NCBI RefSeq assembly: GCF_009755815.1
Contig: NZ_WRPK01000002.1
Span: forward strand, 434,001-498,000
DNA from: Flavisphingomonas formosensis
GTDB lineage: Bacteria > Pseudomonadota > Alphaproteobacteria > Sphingomonadales > Sphingomonadaceae
DNA: 64,000 nt
Reading direction: 5' to 3'
A model generated the notes under the pieces. That model searched no databases. It was not told the DNA's origin and saw only the letters and a program-made list of their open reading frames with translations. Below are positions 52,103 to 60,814 of this stretch, piece after piece. The first letter of the stretch is position 1; every line of letters starts with the position of its first letter. Both the position numbers and the translations under genes were made by a program.

Positions 52103-55100
52103 TTAGGGAGAAATTCGAGGTGCCCTCTCCACTACCGTGAAGCGGTTATCCCCCTTCAGAATTGTCACTGAGAGTCTCGCTGCCAACCGTTCAATCGCGT
52201 TGGCGAGCATGTCGCGCTCGTGCCAGCCGTCGAGTTCCCGATGCAAATCAACGAGCAGGTCGAGCGCCTCCCGGTCAGCGTGTGCCTCAATGGCAGAAAT
52301 GCCCGACATCGGAACGTTGGGAAGCTTCGCGCGAACGAAGCGCGCAGCGGTGGCGAGCGGTATCATCACCTTGCGTTTACGGACCGCCCGGATCGCCGCG
52401 TTAACAGAATAGCCCATGTCATCATCGTCGTAGATCGGATCGTCGGGATTGACGGCCATCACCTTCTGCTCAAGCTGGGTCATCGAAGCTTCTGAGCCCA
52501 AGCTCGAAGCTGCGGCTAGGAGAGAGAGCCTTTGGCTTTCGGTGAGGTCATTCCGGCTCGCCGCTTCCGCAACAAAACCCATGAAATCCGAAACACCGGC
52601 GTGGGGCGGTGCCGTCTTGAGCGCCCCGCCAAACATAAAGTCCATCTCATATATGTAGAACATGCCAGTGGTTGCGGCATTCGCAATGCGCGTCACGTCC
52701 TTTCCACTCCAGAGGCGCTTGCGCAGTTGCTCCACAGCCGCCAAGGCCAATTCGCGCCCCGGAAAATGGCCGAACAGGGAAATGACCTGTCCGACAAACA
52801 TCTCTGGCATAATTTGAAATTGCTGGATGAGGTCAGCAAACGCCGCCCTGTTGCCATAGCGCGCTGCGAAAATCTGCATCACCCATCGAATTTCAGCATC
52901 GAGCGACGGATCCTTCCTGCATTGCGCGATAAAGGCGGCGCGCTCGGTTTCGTCGGGAAAAATGGTCACGATAGCCCCGGCGAGGTCCTGCTTTCTCTTC
53001 TTGTCGAGTTTTGGATCGCGTAGCAGGCTTAGAAGGAACTTCGCCCGATCCGGGTAGAAGGCCAAGGCCTTGTGGGCTGCATAGTGACTGCTCCCTGGTT
53101 TGCCACGGAGTACTTTTTCGAGGAGGGGGATGAGACGGTCATCGAGCGGTATAGCCGCGATACACGCGGCTTCGACGCGTATCTTGTCCGGCAGCTTTTC
53201 ATCCAAGGCAACCGTCAGCGCCAAATCACGCGAAACGCTCCCCGGCGTGAAATGGGCCAGCAGGTCGCCGCAACCCTCACGAGCATCAGCGCTCAATCTG
53301 AGTTTCCGCACACGCGCCAATATCAGGTGGAATGCATCGTCTCCTGCCGCACTGATCGCTCCCTTCAGATCGAAGTAGAATGAGTGTCGTTTCGGTCCGC
53401 GCTCAATCAGGTAGCGCACTAAGCTTAGCGTGAGCTCCTTGTTCTTTAGCGCCGAAAGAATGTCTCCGGCTCCGTCATGCATCAGCCAAACATTGTGGAG
53501 CGCGGCTGCGAGGTCTGGGCTAAGGGGCTCAGTAAACCCGTCGGTTAGAAGTCGCCCAACTTTTTTCCGCGCATCTGTTGGTGCCCCGACCCAGAAAGCA
53601 ACCAGGCGTCTCTCCACTTCCTGGCGCACTTCCTCATCGACCACCGCCCCGTTGACGATGCATCGACCCACCAGTCGCAGCCCCGTCGCAAAGGCGTCAT
53701 CCGGACGATCAAGCATTCCCCGGATCACCGGCGTTGGTGCCGGATGCAACTCCAATGCAAATTGGATCACTTGCGCCCAAGGACGCTGGATCGCGTCGTC
53801 GATGCGACTGGCAAGCGTATCCGGCCATTCACGGACCAGATGGCAGGCAGCGAGATATTCCTGAACAATTGGAAACGGGAATTGGAGCCTGATCGAACTC
53901 TGTGGCCGCAGAATGCCATTGGCCCGAAGGCGACTGAGGATTTGATCAGCGTCAAGGGCTGGCGCAGACCGGCGGATCACGTCAAGGACTTCCCGCTCGC
54001 TTGCGCCAATCTCCTGTCGCTCCAACCGCTCGAAGGCGAGTTGCTCGGCGATAGCGCGCAGAGCCGACACGCTTTGATCCGCATGTCCCACCGCCTTATG
54101 TTCGTGCGGGGCAAAGAGCGTCTTTAGATACCTCTCGATCAAATCAGCACGAGTGGTGGGAATGCTGCCCGGTTGTTGGGAGATGGCGAGGAGCATCGCC
54201 AGGAACAGGGGGATGCGCGCTAAGCGTTCAAGGTCCGGGTAGGCGCGAAGCCGCTCGAGGAAATCCCATTGATCCAGCTTGGGTAGGCGTTTCTTCATCG
54301 TTTCCGCAAAGCGGAGAATGTCGTCGTTGGAGAGGGGCGTGAGTTCGATGAGTTCGCCGTCGATCGCGCTTGTGAGGACCGAGGGGTCGCGCACACTGAG
54401 CATCCACGGAACGAGAGGGAAGCGCGCAGAGAAAGTGGCAAGGCGATGCAGGACTGTCGGCCGCATAGCGGCTGGGATTTCGTCAAGCCCATCCAAGAGC
54501 AGAGTAAGAAGCCCTTGCTCCGCCAGCCTCTGCCAATCCGGGCGGACGCTCATCTCGCTGTTGATGTGCGTGGAGAGGAAATCCAGAATTGCGAGATCGC
54601 TTGCGGCCAAAGAGGCGAGCGGAATGATGACCGGTACCTGCGGGGCTAAAGCTAGGCGCTCGGCCACCGCCCACATCAAGGCAGACTTGCCATAGCCGGG
54701 GCCAGCGACAACGATACAGCGGTCCATCGAAGGCGAAGGAAATGCCCGAAGATCGATGACGCTATCGTCCGCCGCTTCGCGCCAAGAAAGTTCCTCGTCC
54801 TCAAAATCGGCAATTCTGGCGCGATCATAGCTACGCGCGGTAGGCCATACAAAAAGTTCGGTTGTCGGGCCGGACATTCCGGTTCCCGGGATGTCGATGC
54901 GCGCGAGCCGGGCGATGGCCGATCTGTAGGCGGGCAGGCCCCACTCCGATGGTTCACCGACTTCAATTCCGTATTCCTCTTGCAGCCTTCGCCGCAGCGG
55001 CGTGGCAAGGAATACCGCCCTGGTGCGCCCGCCCCCGCCGGCGATATCCCGAAGGCTGCCGAGAAGGTTGGCGGGAAGTGCAAACGCATCTGCCAAACGA

Positions 55101-55630
55101 CGGCGGTCAAAATCGCTCTCGATCTGTCGGTGTGTCATCACCGTCACGTCGACCTTGCGCAGAAGCTCCAGCACATTCGTCGCGCCAAGTGCAGCTTCAA
55201 CCGCTTCGAGGAGTTTGGTTTGTGATTGCGTCAGGCGCTCTTTCCATTCCGCATCATCGACGGAGGATTTGGCACGCTCGCATAATTCGATCAGCCCATC
55301 GGCTGTTGCGTTGGACTCGCCAAAAACGACAGCGAACCGATCCTCAGTCCGGCCACGCAACCGCTGGGCTTCGAGGCTTTGCCAAAGCCGCTTCCAAGGG
55401 TCGGAGCCCGGTTGAACGTTGAGCTTGACGCTCTGAAAGAGGTGATGGCCGTCAGCATAGCGAATGACAATGTCGTCAACATTCTCGGGTGCCTCGACCC
55501 GCACTTCGACAACGCGCTCCTTCGGCGATTGAGGACGAAGTTCAAGAAGGTCGGCCAATGCAATCGCCGCCACGCTATTCTGATAGAATATTCCAGCCTG
55601 GGTAGTCGGGCCGCCAGCTTCGGTCATCAT
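52103..55630 (-). CDS. NACHT-domain STAND ATPase with candidate nuclease N-terminus
   Basis: The 1,175-residue protein has three parts. Residues about 5-215 read FYQNSVAAIALADLLE, VEAPENVDDIVIRYADG, HHLFQSVKLN, a pattern like the DUF4297 PD-(D/E)xK domain of anti-phage effectors; the Gln-x-x-Lys spacing is not standard. Residues about 305-550 form a NACHT ATPase with Walker A GPGYGKSA (310-317) and Walker B LLLDGLDEIP (377-386). The rest is long and alpha-helical, suited to ligand sensing. Bacterial proteins of this layout are anti-phage sensors. Base composition looks lower in GC than the neighbours. Start taken as ATG 55630; ATG 55627 is equally good. Confidence 0.78.
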   Translation of the reverse strand: MMTEAGGPTTQAGIFYQNSVAAIALADLLELRPQSPKERVVEVRVEAPENVDDIVIRYADGHHLFQSVKLNVQPGSDPWKRLWQSLEAQRLRGRTEDRFAVVFGESNATADGLIELCERAKSSVDDAEWKERLTQSQTKLLEAVEAALGATNVLELLRKVDVTVMTHRQIESDFDRRRLADAFALPANLLGSLRDIAGGGGRTRAVFLATPLRRRLQEEYGIEVGEPSEWGLPAYRSAIARLARIDIPGTGMSGPTTELFVWPTARSYDRARIADFEDEELSWREAADDSVIDLRAFPSPSMDRCIVVAGPGYGKSALMWAVAERLALAPQVPVIIPLASLAASDLAILDFLSTHINSEMSVRPDWQRLAEQGLLTLLLDGLDEIPAAMRPTVLHRLATFSARFPLVPWMLSVRDPSVLTSAIDGELIELTPLSNDDILRFAETMKKRLPKLDQWDFLERLRAYPDLERLARIPLFLAMLLAISQQPGSIPTTRADLIERYLKTLFAPHEHKAVGHADQSVSALRAIAEQLAFERLERQEIGASEREVLDVIRRSAPALDADQILSRLRANGILRPQSSIRLQFPFPIVQEYLAACHLVREWPDTLASRIDDAIQRPWAQVIQFALELHPAPTPVIRGMLDRPDDAFATGLRLVGRCIVNGAVVDEEVRQEVERRLVAFWVGAPTDARKKVGRLLTDGFTEPLSPDLAAALHNVWLMHDGAGDILSALKNKELTLSLVRYLIERGPKRHSFYFDLKGAISAAGDDAFHLILARVRKLRLSADAREGCGDLLAHFTPGSVSRDLALTVALDEKLPDKIRVEAACIAAIPLDDRLIPLLEKVLRGKPGSSHYAAHKALAFYPDRAKFLLSLLRDPKLDKKRKQDLAGAIVTIFPDETERAAFIAQCRKDPSLDAEIRWVMQIFAARYGNRAAFADLIQQFQIMPEMFVGQVISLFGHFPGRELALAAVEQLRKRLWSGKDVTRIANAATTGMFYIYEMDFMFGGALKTAPPHAGVSDFMGFVAEAASRNDLTESQRLSLLAAASSLGSEASMTQLEQKVMAVNPDDPIYDDDDMGYSVNAAIRAVRKRKVMIPLATAARFVRAKLPNVPMSGISAIEAHADREALDLLVDLHRELDGWHERDMLANAIERLAARLSVTILKGDNRFTVVERAPRISP

Positions 55631-56107
55631 CTGCTCTCGTTTTGGAACGCGCGAGGGATCGTTTATCAAGTTATGCCAACTGCGATATGCCGTCACCATC
55701 CCCTCGGCCTGAGTTTACGCCGTCGCCTGTGGTAAACGCACTTCCTCGGCTCGGCTGCCGCGCCTCATTTGCGAACCTCTCGAAAAAGACGGGACGTCGC
55801 GAGCAGCGGCTCTCCACGTCAGCTCAACCGAAATCTGCTAGTCGGCCGTGTCCTTAATCCCGGGATACCCGTTCGCTGCTGGGCGAACGGCAGCTTCAAG
55901 GATCGGCTGAACTGGCCAGGAACGACCGCAAGTGGGGCGCCTTCCTGACGGTCCGCTGCGAAGCAGCCCACCGGCAGCTTCTATCAGGAGCAGACATTCA
56001 CGGTGGCTGATCTGAACGGCTGACCCTGGTCGATTCTGGACGCGCTGCTGCAGGGGGCGGTCTCGTTGAAGGTGGCCTCCCGGTGGACCCTGTGCCATGA
56101 GATCGTC
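55631..56107. other. Divergent intergenic region with repeats R2
   Basis: This 477-bp stretch separates the NACHT and AlbA_2 genes and must hold both promoters; none is clear. An 8-bp stem with a 6-base loop lies at 55869-55890 and merges into the repeats at 55883-55915 and 55970-56003. Confidence 0.5.
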
Positions 56108-57466
56108 ATGGCTAATTCCATTCCCGATCGACTGTCCGACCTGCTCGTGGCGGTGAGCGAAGGCCTCGATGTCGAGGTCAAGAACTGGATTGACCTCGAC
56201 GACCCGGACGGAAAGGCTACATTTGCGAAGGCTGCGCTGGCCCTTGCTAATCACGGCGGCGGCGTGGTGATTTTTGGTATGACCGAGACGTCGGAAGGCA
56301 TGGTGCAGGCTGAAGGGCGGCCTGCAAGCATGGCGGGCTACGGCCAGGATCTCGTCAACGGGATCATTCACTATTACGCCGATCCGCCGTTTCACTGTGC
56401 GGTCCATCTCCGGGCGGGTCCGGATGGTGCCGAGTACCCGATCGTTGTAATCCCCGGCGGCCATCGCGCACCAATCCGTGCGAAGCGCGGTGGCCCCAAC
56501 GGTCAGATCGTCAAGGACAACAGCATCTACATCCGCCGTCCCGGACCGCGGAGCGAGACCCCGCAGTCTTCACAGGATTGGGATGCGCTCTTGGGCCGCT
56601 GCCTCTCCAACCGTCGCGACGAGATGTTCGATCAGATTCGGGCACTGATCACCGGGGCCGTTCCGGTGCCGCCGGCGTCACCGGAGCCTGATGCGCTCGA
56701 TCAATGGATCGAGCGCTCGATCGAACGTTGGACGACGCTGATAGCGAAGCTTCCTTCCAACTCGGCCTCCCGTTGTCCGCACGGCTATATGTGGTTCGCC
56801 TTCGCGCTCGAAGGCCGACGCCGCGCGCTTTCGCCTGGGGCATTCAACACGGCGGTGCGCGCAGCCGAGGTCGACCTCTCGGGCTGGCCGCCCTTCTGGT
56901 ATCCAACGAGGAAGGAGATCCAGCCCTATCCTTTCGAAAGGATGGTTGAATGTTGGATCGGTGGCGACACGGCTCCGGTCGTCGGCGACCATGGCGCTGG
57001 ACACTCCGACTTCTGGCGGGTGTCACCAGAAGGGTTTGGCTTTCTCCTGCGCGGCTATCGCGAGGACGACATTGCGGATCGGAGAGGAGGGCCGGGCAAA
57101 CCGGGAAGTGAACTCGACATCGAATGGCCAGTCGCCCACACGGCCGAGGTTCTTCTTTATATCGGGAGCCTGTCGCGACAGCTGATGGAGGGCGATGTCA
57201 CGGTCCGGCTCGCTTGTGGGCACACTGGCCTTGCCGGACGGATGCTCGCGAGCATCAGTGGGCGGCGAGTGATCTCTCATCGGCTCAGTCAGCAGGGCGA
57301 GATCCGCTCGGACGCCGCCTTCGACGTCGCGGCGATCGACGCCAACCTCGCCGAGATCATTCGTCCGCTTCTCGAACCGCTCTACGCAACCTTCAATTTT
57401 TTCGAGTTGCCGGCGGAATTGGTCGCGAATGTCTCGACCCTGGTGCGACAGGGTCGATATGGCTGA
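56108..57466 (+). CDS. Schlafen/AlbA_2-domain protein
   Basis: The 452-residue protein begins with an AlbA_2 (Schlafen-type, putative ATP/nucleic-acid-binding) domain: LDVEVKNWIDLDDPDGK, then FAKAALALANHGGGVVIFGM (about 35-55), and IYIRRPGPRSETP near residue 145. The following 290 residues are of no family I recognise; they are mixed alpha-beta without membrane segments. AlbA_2 proteins occur widely in defence and mobile DNA. ATG 56108 is used since the preceding 14 codons look non-coding, though the ribosome-binding site is weak. It diverges from the NACHT gene across 477 bp. Confidence 0.75.
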   Translation: MANSIPDRLSDLLVAVSEGLDVEVKNWIDLDDPDGKATFAKAALALANHGGGVVIFGMTETSEGMVQAEGRPASMAGYGQDLVNGIIHYYADPPFHCAVHLRAGPDGAEYPIVVIPGGHRAPIRAKRGGPNGQIVKDNSIYIRRPGPRSETPQSSQDWDALLGRCLSNRRDEMFDQIRALITGAVPVPPASPEPDALDQWIERSIERWTTLIAKLPSNSASRCPHGYMWFAFALEGRRRALSPGAFNTAVRAAEVDLSGWPPFWYPTRKEIQPYPFERMVECWIGGDTAPVVGDHGAGHSDFWRVSPEGFGFLLRGYREDDIADRRGGPGKPGSELDIEWPVAHTAEVLLYIGSLSRQLMEGDVTVRLACGHTGLAGRMLASISGRRVISHRLSQQGEIRSDAAFDVAAIDANLAEIIRPLLEPLYATFNFFELPAELVANVSTLVRQGRYG

Positions 57467-57728
57467 CTACATTCGCGCTACGCGCCGTTGGGGTGCCGCC
57501 GCGGCTGTGAATTTTCAGGCATCACCGCTGGGAAGGCGCTGGGACTAGCGCCGGTGTCTTCGCGGCTGGTCGGAATCTCAGGCAGCGGATGCCATCCACG
57601 TTCGGCCAATGGCCTACCAATGTCCGACATCCCGTGACCGAACGGACCCGTGTCAGCGACTGTCCGCTTTGACCAGCGCGAACGGCAGCTTCCGTTAGGA
57701 TCGGACGTTCAGCGCAGACGTAGAAAAC

Positions 57729-57905
57729 GACTGGCATTGGTCGGAAGCCGCCAGGAGACCGATAACAGCGCATGCCGATATCTGGACGACTATCGACCGG
57801 CAGCTGTGACCACGGGGCCGCGCCGCCAGTCGGCGAACCCACTGCGTCAGCACCTGCGGGACGGGGGGTTTCCCTCCCGCGCGATCTTGATCAAAAGCTT
57901 TCGCT
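57729..57905 (+). repeat. Left copy of a ~175-bp direct repeat around the rtcB module
   Basis: Shared blocks in the same order and direction as 60640-60814: GACCGGCAGCTGTG (57795-57808), CGCGCCGCCAG (57819-57829) and a GATCAAAAGCTTTCGCT end (57889-57905). The distance from the first block start to the last block end is 110 bases in both copies. The intervening bases are diverged by substitutions and small indels. Confidence 0.75.
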
Positions 57906-57963
57906 TCGAGATCGACGTGGAAGACGCACTTGCGCTCGCCGAGAACATAGAGATCCGACCAAT

Positions 57964-57989
57964 CGGCTCCTCCCTTCCGCGAGGAGCCG
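57964..57989 (-). terminator. 9-bp stem hairpin downstream of prfH
   Basis: Arms 57964-57972 and 57981-57989 are perfect complements around an 8-base loop. It lies about 155 bases beyond the prfH stop in the direction of transcription, so it may end that operon. Confidence 0.4.
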
Positions 57990-58145
57990 ACTTCACGTCG
58001 CTTGACGCGAAACCTTCGTTCCGGACCAAGCACTGAAAGACGGCTCTCAGTCGGAATAGACACAAGCGTCCGCCACGGATGCTGACTTCGCCTTGGCGGA
58101 TATTGGACCAAGAGCGAAACGGCCACCGCTGACTGGCGTTGTCGA

Positions 58146-58763
58146 CTAGCGCCGCCGGAACCGCTCGCTCTCGTAGGTGCGGACTGCATTGCCACGTTCG
58201 AGTTCGCGGTTCTGATCCCACAGTGCCCGCTTGCCTCCGGCTTTTTCCGCGCGTCGTCGATCGTCGAGCAGCATCGCCAGCTTGAGCCGGGCGATCTTCT
58301 TGTTGGCGAATTGCGAGCGTTGATCCTGGGACGACGCGACAAGGCCCGTCGGCAAATGCGTGGCACGAACGGCACTATCGGTCTTGTTGACATGCTGCCC
58401 ACCCGGACCGGAGGCGCGGAAGGTTTCATAGCGAATGTCCTCATCATGCAGGTCCGGTGACTGCTTGCCGGTTCGGACCGGCTGGACGCCTACGAACCAG
58501 TTGCGCCGCTTGTGGAGAGGGCGGAACGGGCTGGTTCCGATCCAGCGGATCGTCCCGATGCACGATGTGGCAAAGGCTTCCGCCCCTTCGCCCGACAGGC
58601 GCAGCAATGCCGTCGCGACCGGCCCGTCGATCGGCTCGATCGGTTCGCAGGCGAGGCCTGCCGCGTTCCCTTCGCGGCATAGGGCCTTGGCCAGCTCGGC
58701 CACGACCCATTCGCATTCCTTCGGACCCTGACCGGAGGACAGGTGCAGGATGATCTCCGTCAT
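58146..58763 (-). CDS. prfH: Peptide chain release factor homologue PrfH
   Basis: This 205-residue class-I release-factor-like protein carries the peptidyl-tRNA hydrolysis motif GGQ at residues 121-123 ([13 protein letters not shown]) and a basic C-terminus (RFRRR), but has no codon-recognition domain of RF1/RF2. PrfH is known as the partner of RtcB-type RNA ligases in rescue of ribosomes damaged at the decoding centre: it frees the nascent chain so that the ligase can reseal 16S rRNA. Its start overlaps the rtcB stop by four bases (ATGA). Confidence 0.9.
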   Translation of the reverse strand: MTEIILHLSSGQGPKECEWVVAELAKALCREGNAAGLACEPIEPIDGPVATALLRLSGEGAEAFATSCIGTIRWIGTSPFRPLHKRRNWFVGVQPVRTGKQSPDLHDEDIRYETFRASGPGGQHVNKTDSAVRATHLPTGLVASSQDQRSQFANKKIARLKLAMLLDDRRRAEKAGGKRALWDQNRELERGNAVRTYESERFRRR

Positions 58764-59857
58764 GCGCGCCTCGTCTTGTAGGTGAGAAGCGGGCGCAGTG
58801 TCGCGATCAGATCGACTAGCCCCGCCGTTTCGAGATCGCGCACGACCTGATGGATGTCCTTGTACGCCTGAGGCGCCTCCTCATAGATCAGGTCACGATC
58901 TTCGCAGATCACCCGACTGCCCAGTTTCGTCCGCTCGAGATCGGCGATGCTGAACCGGCGGACGAGCTTGTCCTTCGCCTCGCTGCGGCTCCATTTGCGG
59001 CCGGCACCATGCGCCAGCGAATGCAGCGCCGTGTCCGCCTGTTCCAGCCGGGGCCGGATCAGATAGGTCATGTCGCCGCGCGATCCGGGAATGACGACCA
59101 TTCCCTTGTCCGCCGGCGCCGCGCCTTTCCGGTGCAGCCAGCCGCCCTGATGCGGCGTCACGCTGTTGTGGCAGATATCGAGCAGTCGCTCGCCACTGGT
59201 GCCGAGGCGGTCGAGGAACCGCTCGGCGATCAGTTCGCGGTTGAGCGCGGCCCAATGCCTGGCATTGTCGTGCGCGGCCAGATAGGCCGCACAGGCTGGA
59301 TCGCTGGCAAGCAATCCACCGACATTATGCCGTGCCAGATGCCCGTCCAGGATCGCCTGGCCCAGTCCCCGCGATCCGCTGTGCACCATCAGATAGAGAG
59401 CGGCGGGATCAACCGCCGCGTCCCCATCCCCATGCACCGTCTCGACCCGCAGCAGTTCGGCAAAATGGTTGCCGCCGCCGATCGTGCCCAGCGCTTCGCC
59501 GGCAAGATCGGACGCCAGCCCCGCCTCGGCCAGGCGCACGGCACCATCGCCCGACCAGGGGGCGTCCAGTCCTCCCAGCTTGCGCTCGGCGGCGTCCAGC
59601 CGGAACTTGCGGAGCGGCAAGGCGGAGCGCCACAAGCCCATCCCGCAGCCGATGTCGCTGCCGACCAGGTGGGGGTAGACATGGCTGCGTGACCAGAAGG
59701 CCGCGCCGACCGCAATGCCGCGTCCGGCATGCAGATCGGGCAATCCGACGATGCGATCGATACCATCGAGCCGCGCGGTGTTGTGGAGCTGGTCCACCGC
59801 CGTCTGCTCGATCCAGCTTTCGGGCGATGCCACGATATGGATGGTTGCGCCGGTCAT
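58760..59857 (-). CDS. rtcB: RNA-splicing ligase RtcB-family protein
   Basis: This 365-residue GTP- and Mn2+-dependent ligase joins RNA 3'-phosphate ends to 5'-OH ends. It has the metal/GTP-site segments [20 protein letters not shown] (metal Cys), [16 protein letters not shown] and [11 protein letters not shown], the last one with the histidine that is guanylylated. The length is shorter than E. coli RtcB (408), in line with the RtcB form found beside PrfH. ATG 59857 overlaps the upstream stop by four bases (ATGA), and its own stop overlaps prfH, so the three genes are translated together. Confidence 0.93.
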   Translation of the reverse strand: MTGATIHIVASPESWIEQTAVDQLHNTARLDGIDRIVGLPDLHAGRGIAVGAAFWSRSHVYPHLVGSDIGCGMGLWRSALPLRKFRLDAAERKLGGLDAPWSGDGAVRLAEAGLASDLAGEALGTIGGGNHFAELLRVETVHGDGDAAVDPAALYLMVHSGSRGLGQAILDGHLARHNVGGLLASDPACAAYLAAHDNARHWAALNRELIAERFLDRLGTSGERLLDICHNSVTPHQGGWLHRKGAAPADKGMVVIPGSRGDMTYLIRPRLEQADTALHSLAHGAGRKWSRSEAKDKLVRRFSIADLERTKLGSRVICEDRDLIYEEAPQAYKDIHQVVRDLETAGLVDLIATLRPLLTYKTRRA

Positions 59858-60357
59858 CGGGCCGCATCCTTCCCTCCGGGGTGGCGCCTGCCGGGCGGGA
59901 CGACATGCCCCTGATCGCGCCAGAACCACACGCGATCCTTCAGCACGCCGTCGCGCGGATCGACATAAAGTTCCCGGCCACGGCAGTTGCGCAGGTCCGG
60001 GCGAAGGATATGGCCATCGTGCAACAGCTCGCCACGCCGCCCCTGCGAGATGCCGAAGATCACGAAATCGCGCAGGTGCTGGCGGACATGCATCTTCACC
60101 GTGCTGCCGGTGTCGAGCTGCGCACAGATTTCGCTGAACACGTCATCCCAGCGACGTCCCACCCGCCGCTGAAGGAAGCGGACGAGCGGCGCGAGATTCT
60201 CGTTGAGCGATTTGCTATGGTCGGCGCGTTCGCGGACGTGCCTTTTCAAACCGATGTGCTTGAAGTCGTTGTTGTCCTTCTTGAGCTTTACCGGAGGTGC
60301 ATGACGCGAGCCCCAGCGGGGACACTCGACAATGACCTTGAACATGTCAGCGCGCAT
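59854..60357 (-). CDS. Conserved uncharacterised protein of the RtcB-PrfH operon
   Basis: This 167-residue protein has no signal peptide, membrane segment or known catalytic motif. A central block, LNENLAPLVRFLQRRVGRRW followed by DDVFSEICAQLD, then VKMHVRQHLRDFV, is the pattern I recall from small proteins beside RtcB genes in other bacteria. The tail contains GRELYVDPRDGVL. ATG 60357 has GGGGAGG six bases upstream; an ATG four codons on is possible. It is the first gene of the overlapping operon with rtcB and prfH and is probably part of rRNA repair. Confidence 0.8.
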   Translation of the reverse strand: MRADMFKVIVECPRWGSRHAPPVKLKKDNNDFKHIGLKRHVRERADHSKSLNENLAPLVRFLQRRVGRRWDDVFSEICAQLDTGSTVKMHVRQHLRDFVIFGISQGRRGELLHDGHILRPDLRNCRGRELYVDPRDGVLKDRVWFWRDQGHVVPPGRRHPGGKDAAR

Positions 60358-60639
60358 CGCGGCCCTCCCCAAAAGCGGAGATACCGATCGGCGGACGTGA
60401 AACAGGAGAAATGGATGCGGCACCATGGCCGCGAAAATGGGTCAGGCGACCAAAGTCACCCGCACAGGAATTGCCCATGTGCTATGTTCCTGAACTTGGA
60501 AAACGGGAGTGATGACGGGTGCGGTTGCGGCTCGCATGTGCTCACTCCTTTCCTTCGTTCGAGAAACAGTGGTGCGCGTATTATGCCAAGTCACCACGAC
60601 AATCAATGGCTCGACGCATCCCTGCGACCGCCGGAGAAT
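60358..60639. other. Upstream region of the rtcB operon, no gene seen
   Basis: This non-coding stretch should hold the operon promoter. On the minus strand, 60477-60462 reads with GG and GC spaced 10 bases apart as in a -24/-12 (sigma-54) promoter, but the match outside these pairs is poor. A 7-base inverted pair GGAGTGA/TCACTCC lies at about 60506-60548. Confidence 0.4.
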
Positions 60640-60814
60640 GGCGATGGTGGTCAGAAGGCGCCGAGAGATCGTTGCCGGGCGTGGCGATATCCAGGCGACT
60701 GTTGACCGGCAGCTGTGGCCGTGCACCGCGCCGCCAGCGGACAAGCTTGGAACGTTGGGGCCTGCGGGAGGGGATACCCCCTCCCCTCCCGATCATCGAT
60801 CAGAAGCTTTCGCT
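60640..60814 (+). repeat. Right copy of the ~175-bp direct repeat
   Basis: It matches 57729-57905 in order and spacing: GACCGGCAGCTGTG at 60704-60717, CGCGCCGCCAG around 60727-60737, and GATCAGAAGCTTTCGCT at 60798-60814. The right end covers the last five codons of the vWA protein gene and its terminator hairpin. Confidence 0.75.
60766..60785 (-). terminator. Terminator hairpin of the vWA gene
   Basis: Arms 60766-60773 and 60778-60785 (GGGAGGGG type) form a perfect 8-bp stem with a 4-base loop, 15 bases beyond the stop of the vWA gene. Confidence 0.65.

Larger units (their letters stand above)
57467..58145. other. Non-coding region with degenerate repeats and hairpin
   Basis: About 680 bp with no convincing gene. 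It contains repeat R3 at 57678-57714, a segment at about 57729-57905 that matches 60640-60814 (see the direct-repeat entries), and a 9-bp stem hairpin at 57964-57989. Confidence 0.6.

Noticed and set aside
57650-58036. A 128-codon frame in the region after the AlbA_2 gene
   Set aside because: It runs through repeat R3, the direct repeat and the hairpin, has no ribosome-binding site, and its product has no recognisable pattern.
56108-58763. NACHT, AlbA_2 and RtcB operon as one transcription unit
   Set aside because: NACHT and rtcB genes are on the minus strand and AlbA_2 on the plus strand, with gaps of 477 and 679 bp; at most they share an island.
60462-60477. Sigma-54 promoter for the rtcB operon
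   Set aside because: GG and GC have the right spacing, but other consensus positions fail and no RtcR activator is in the window; kept only as a remark.
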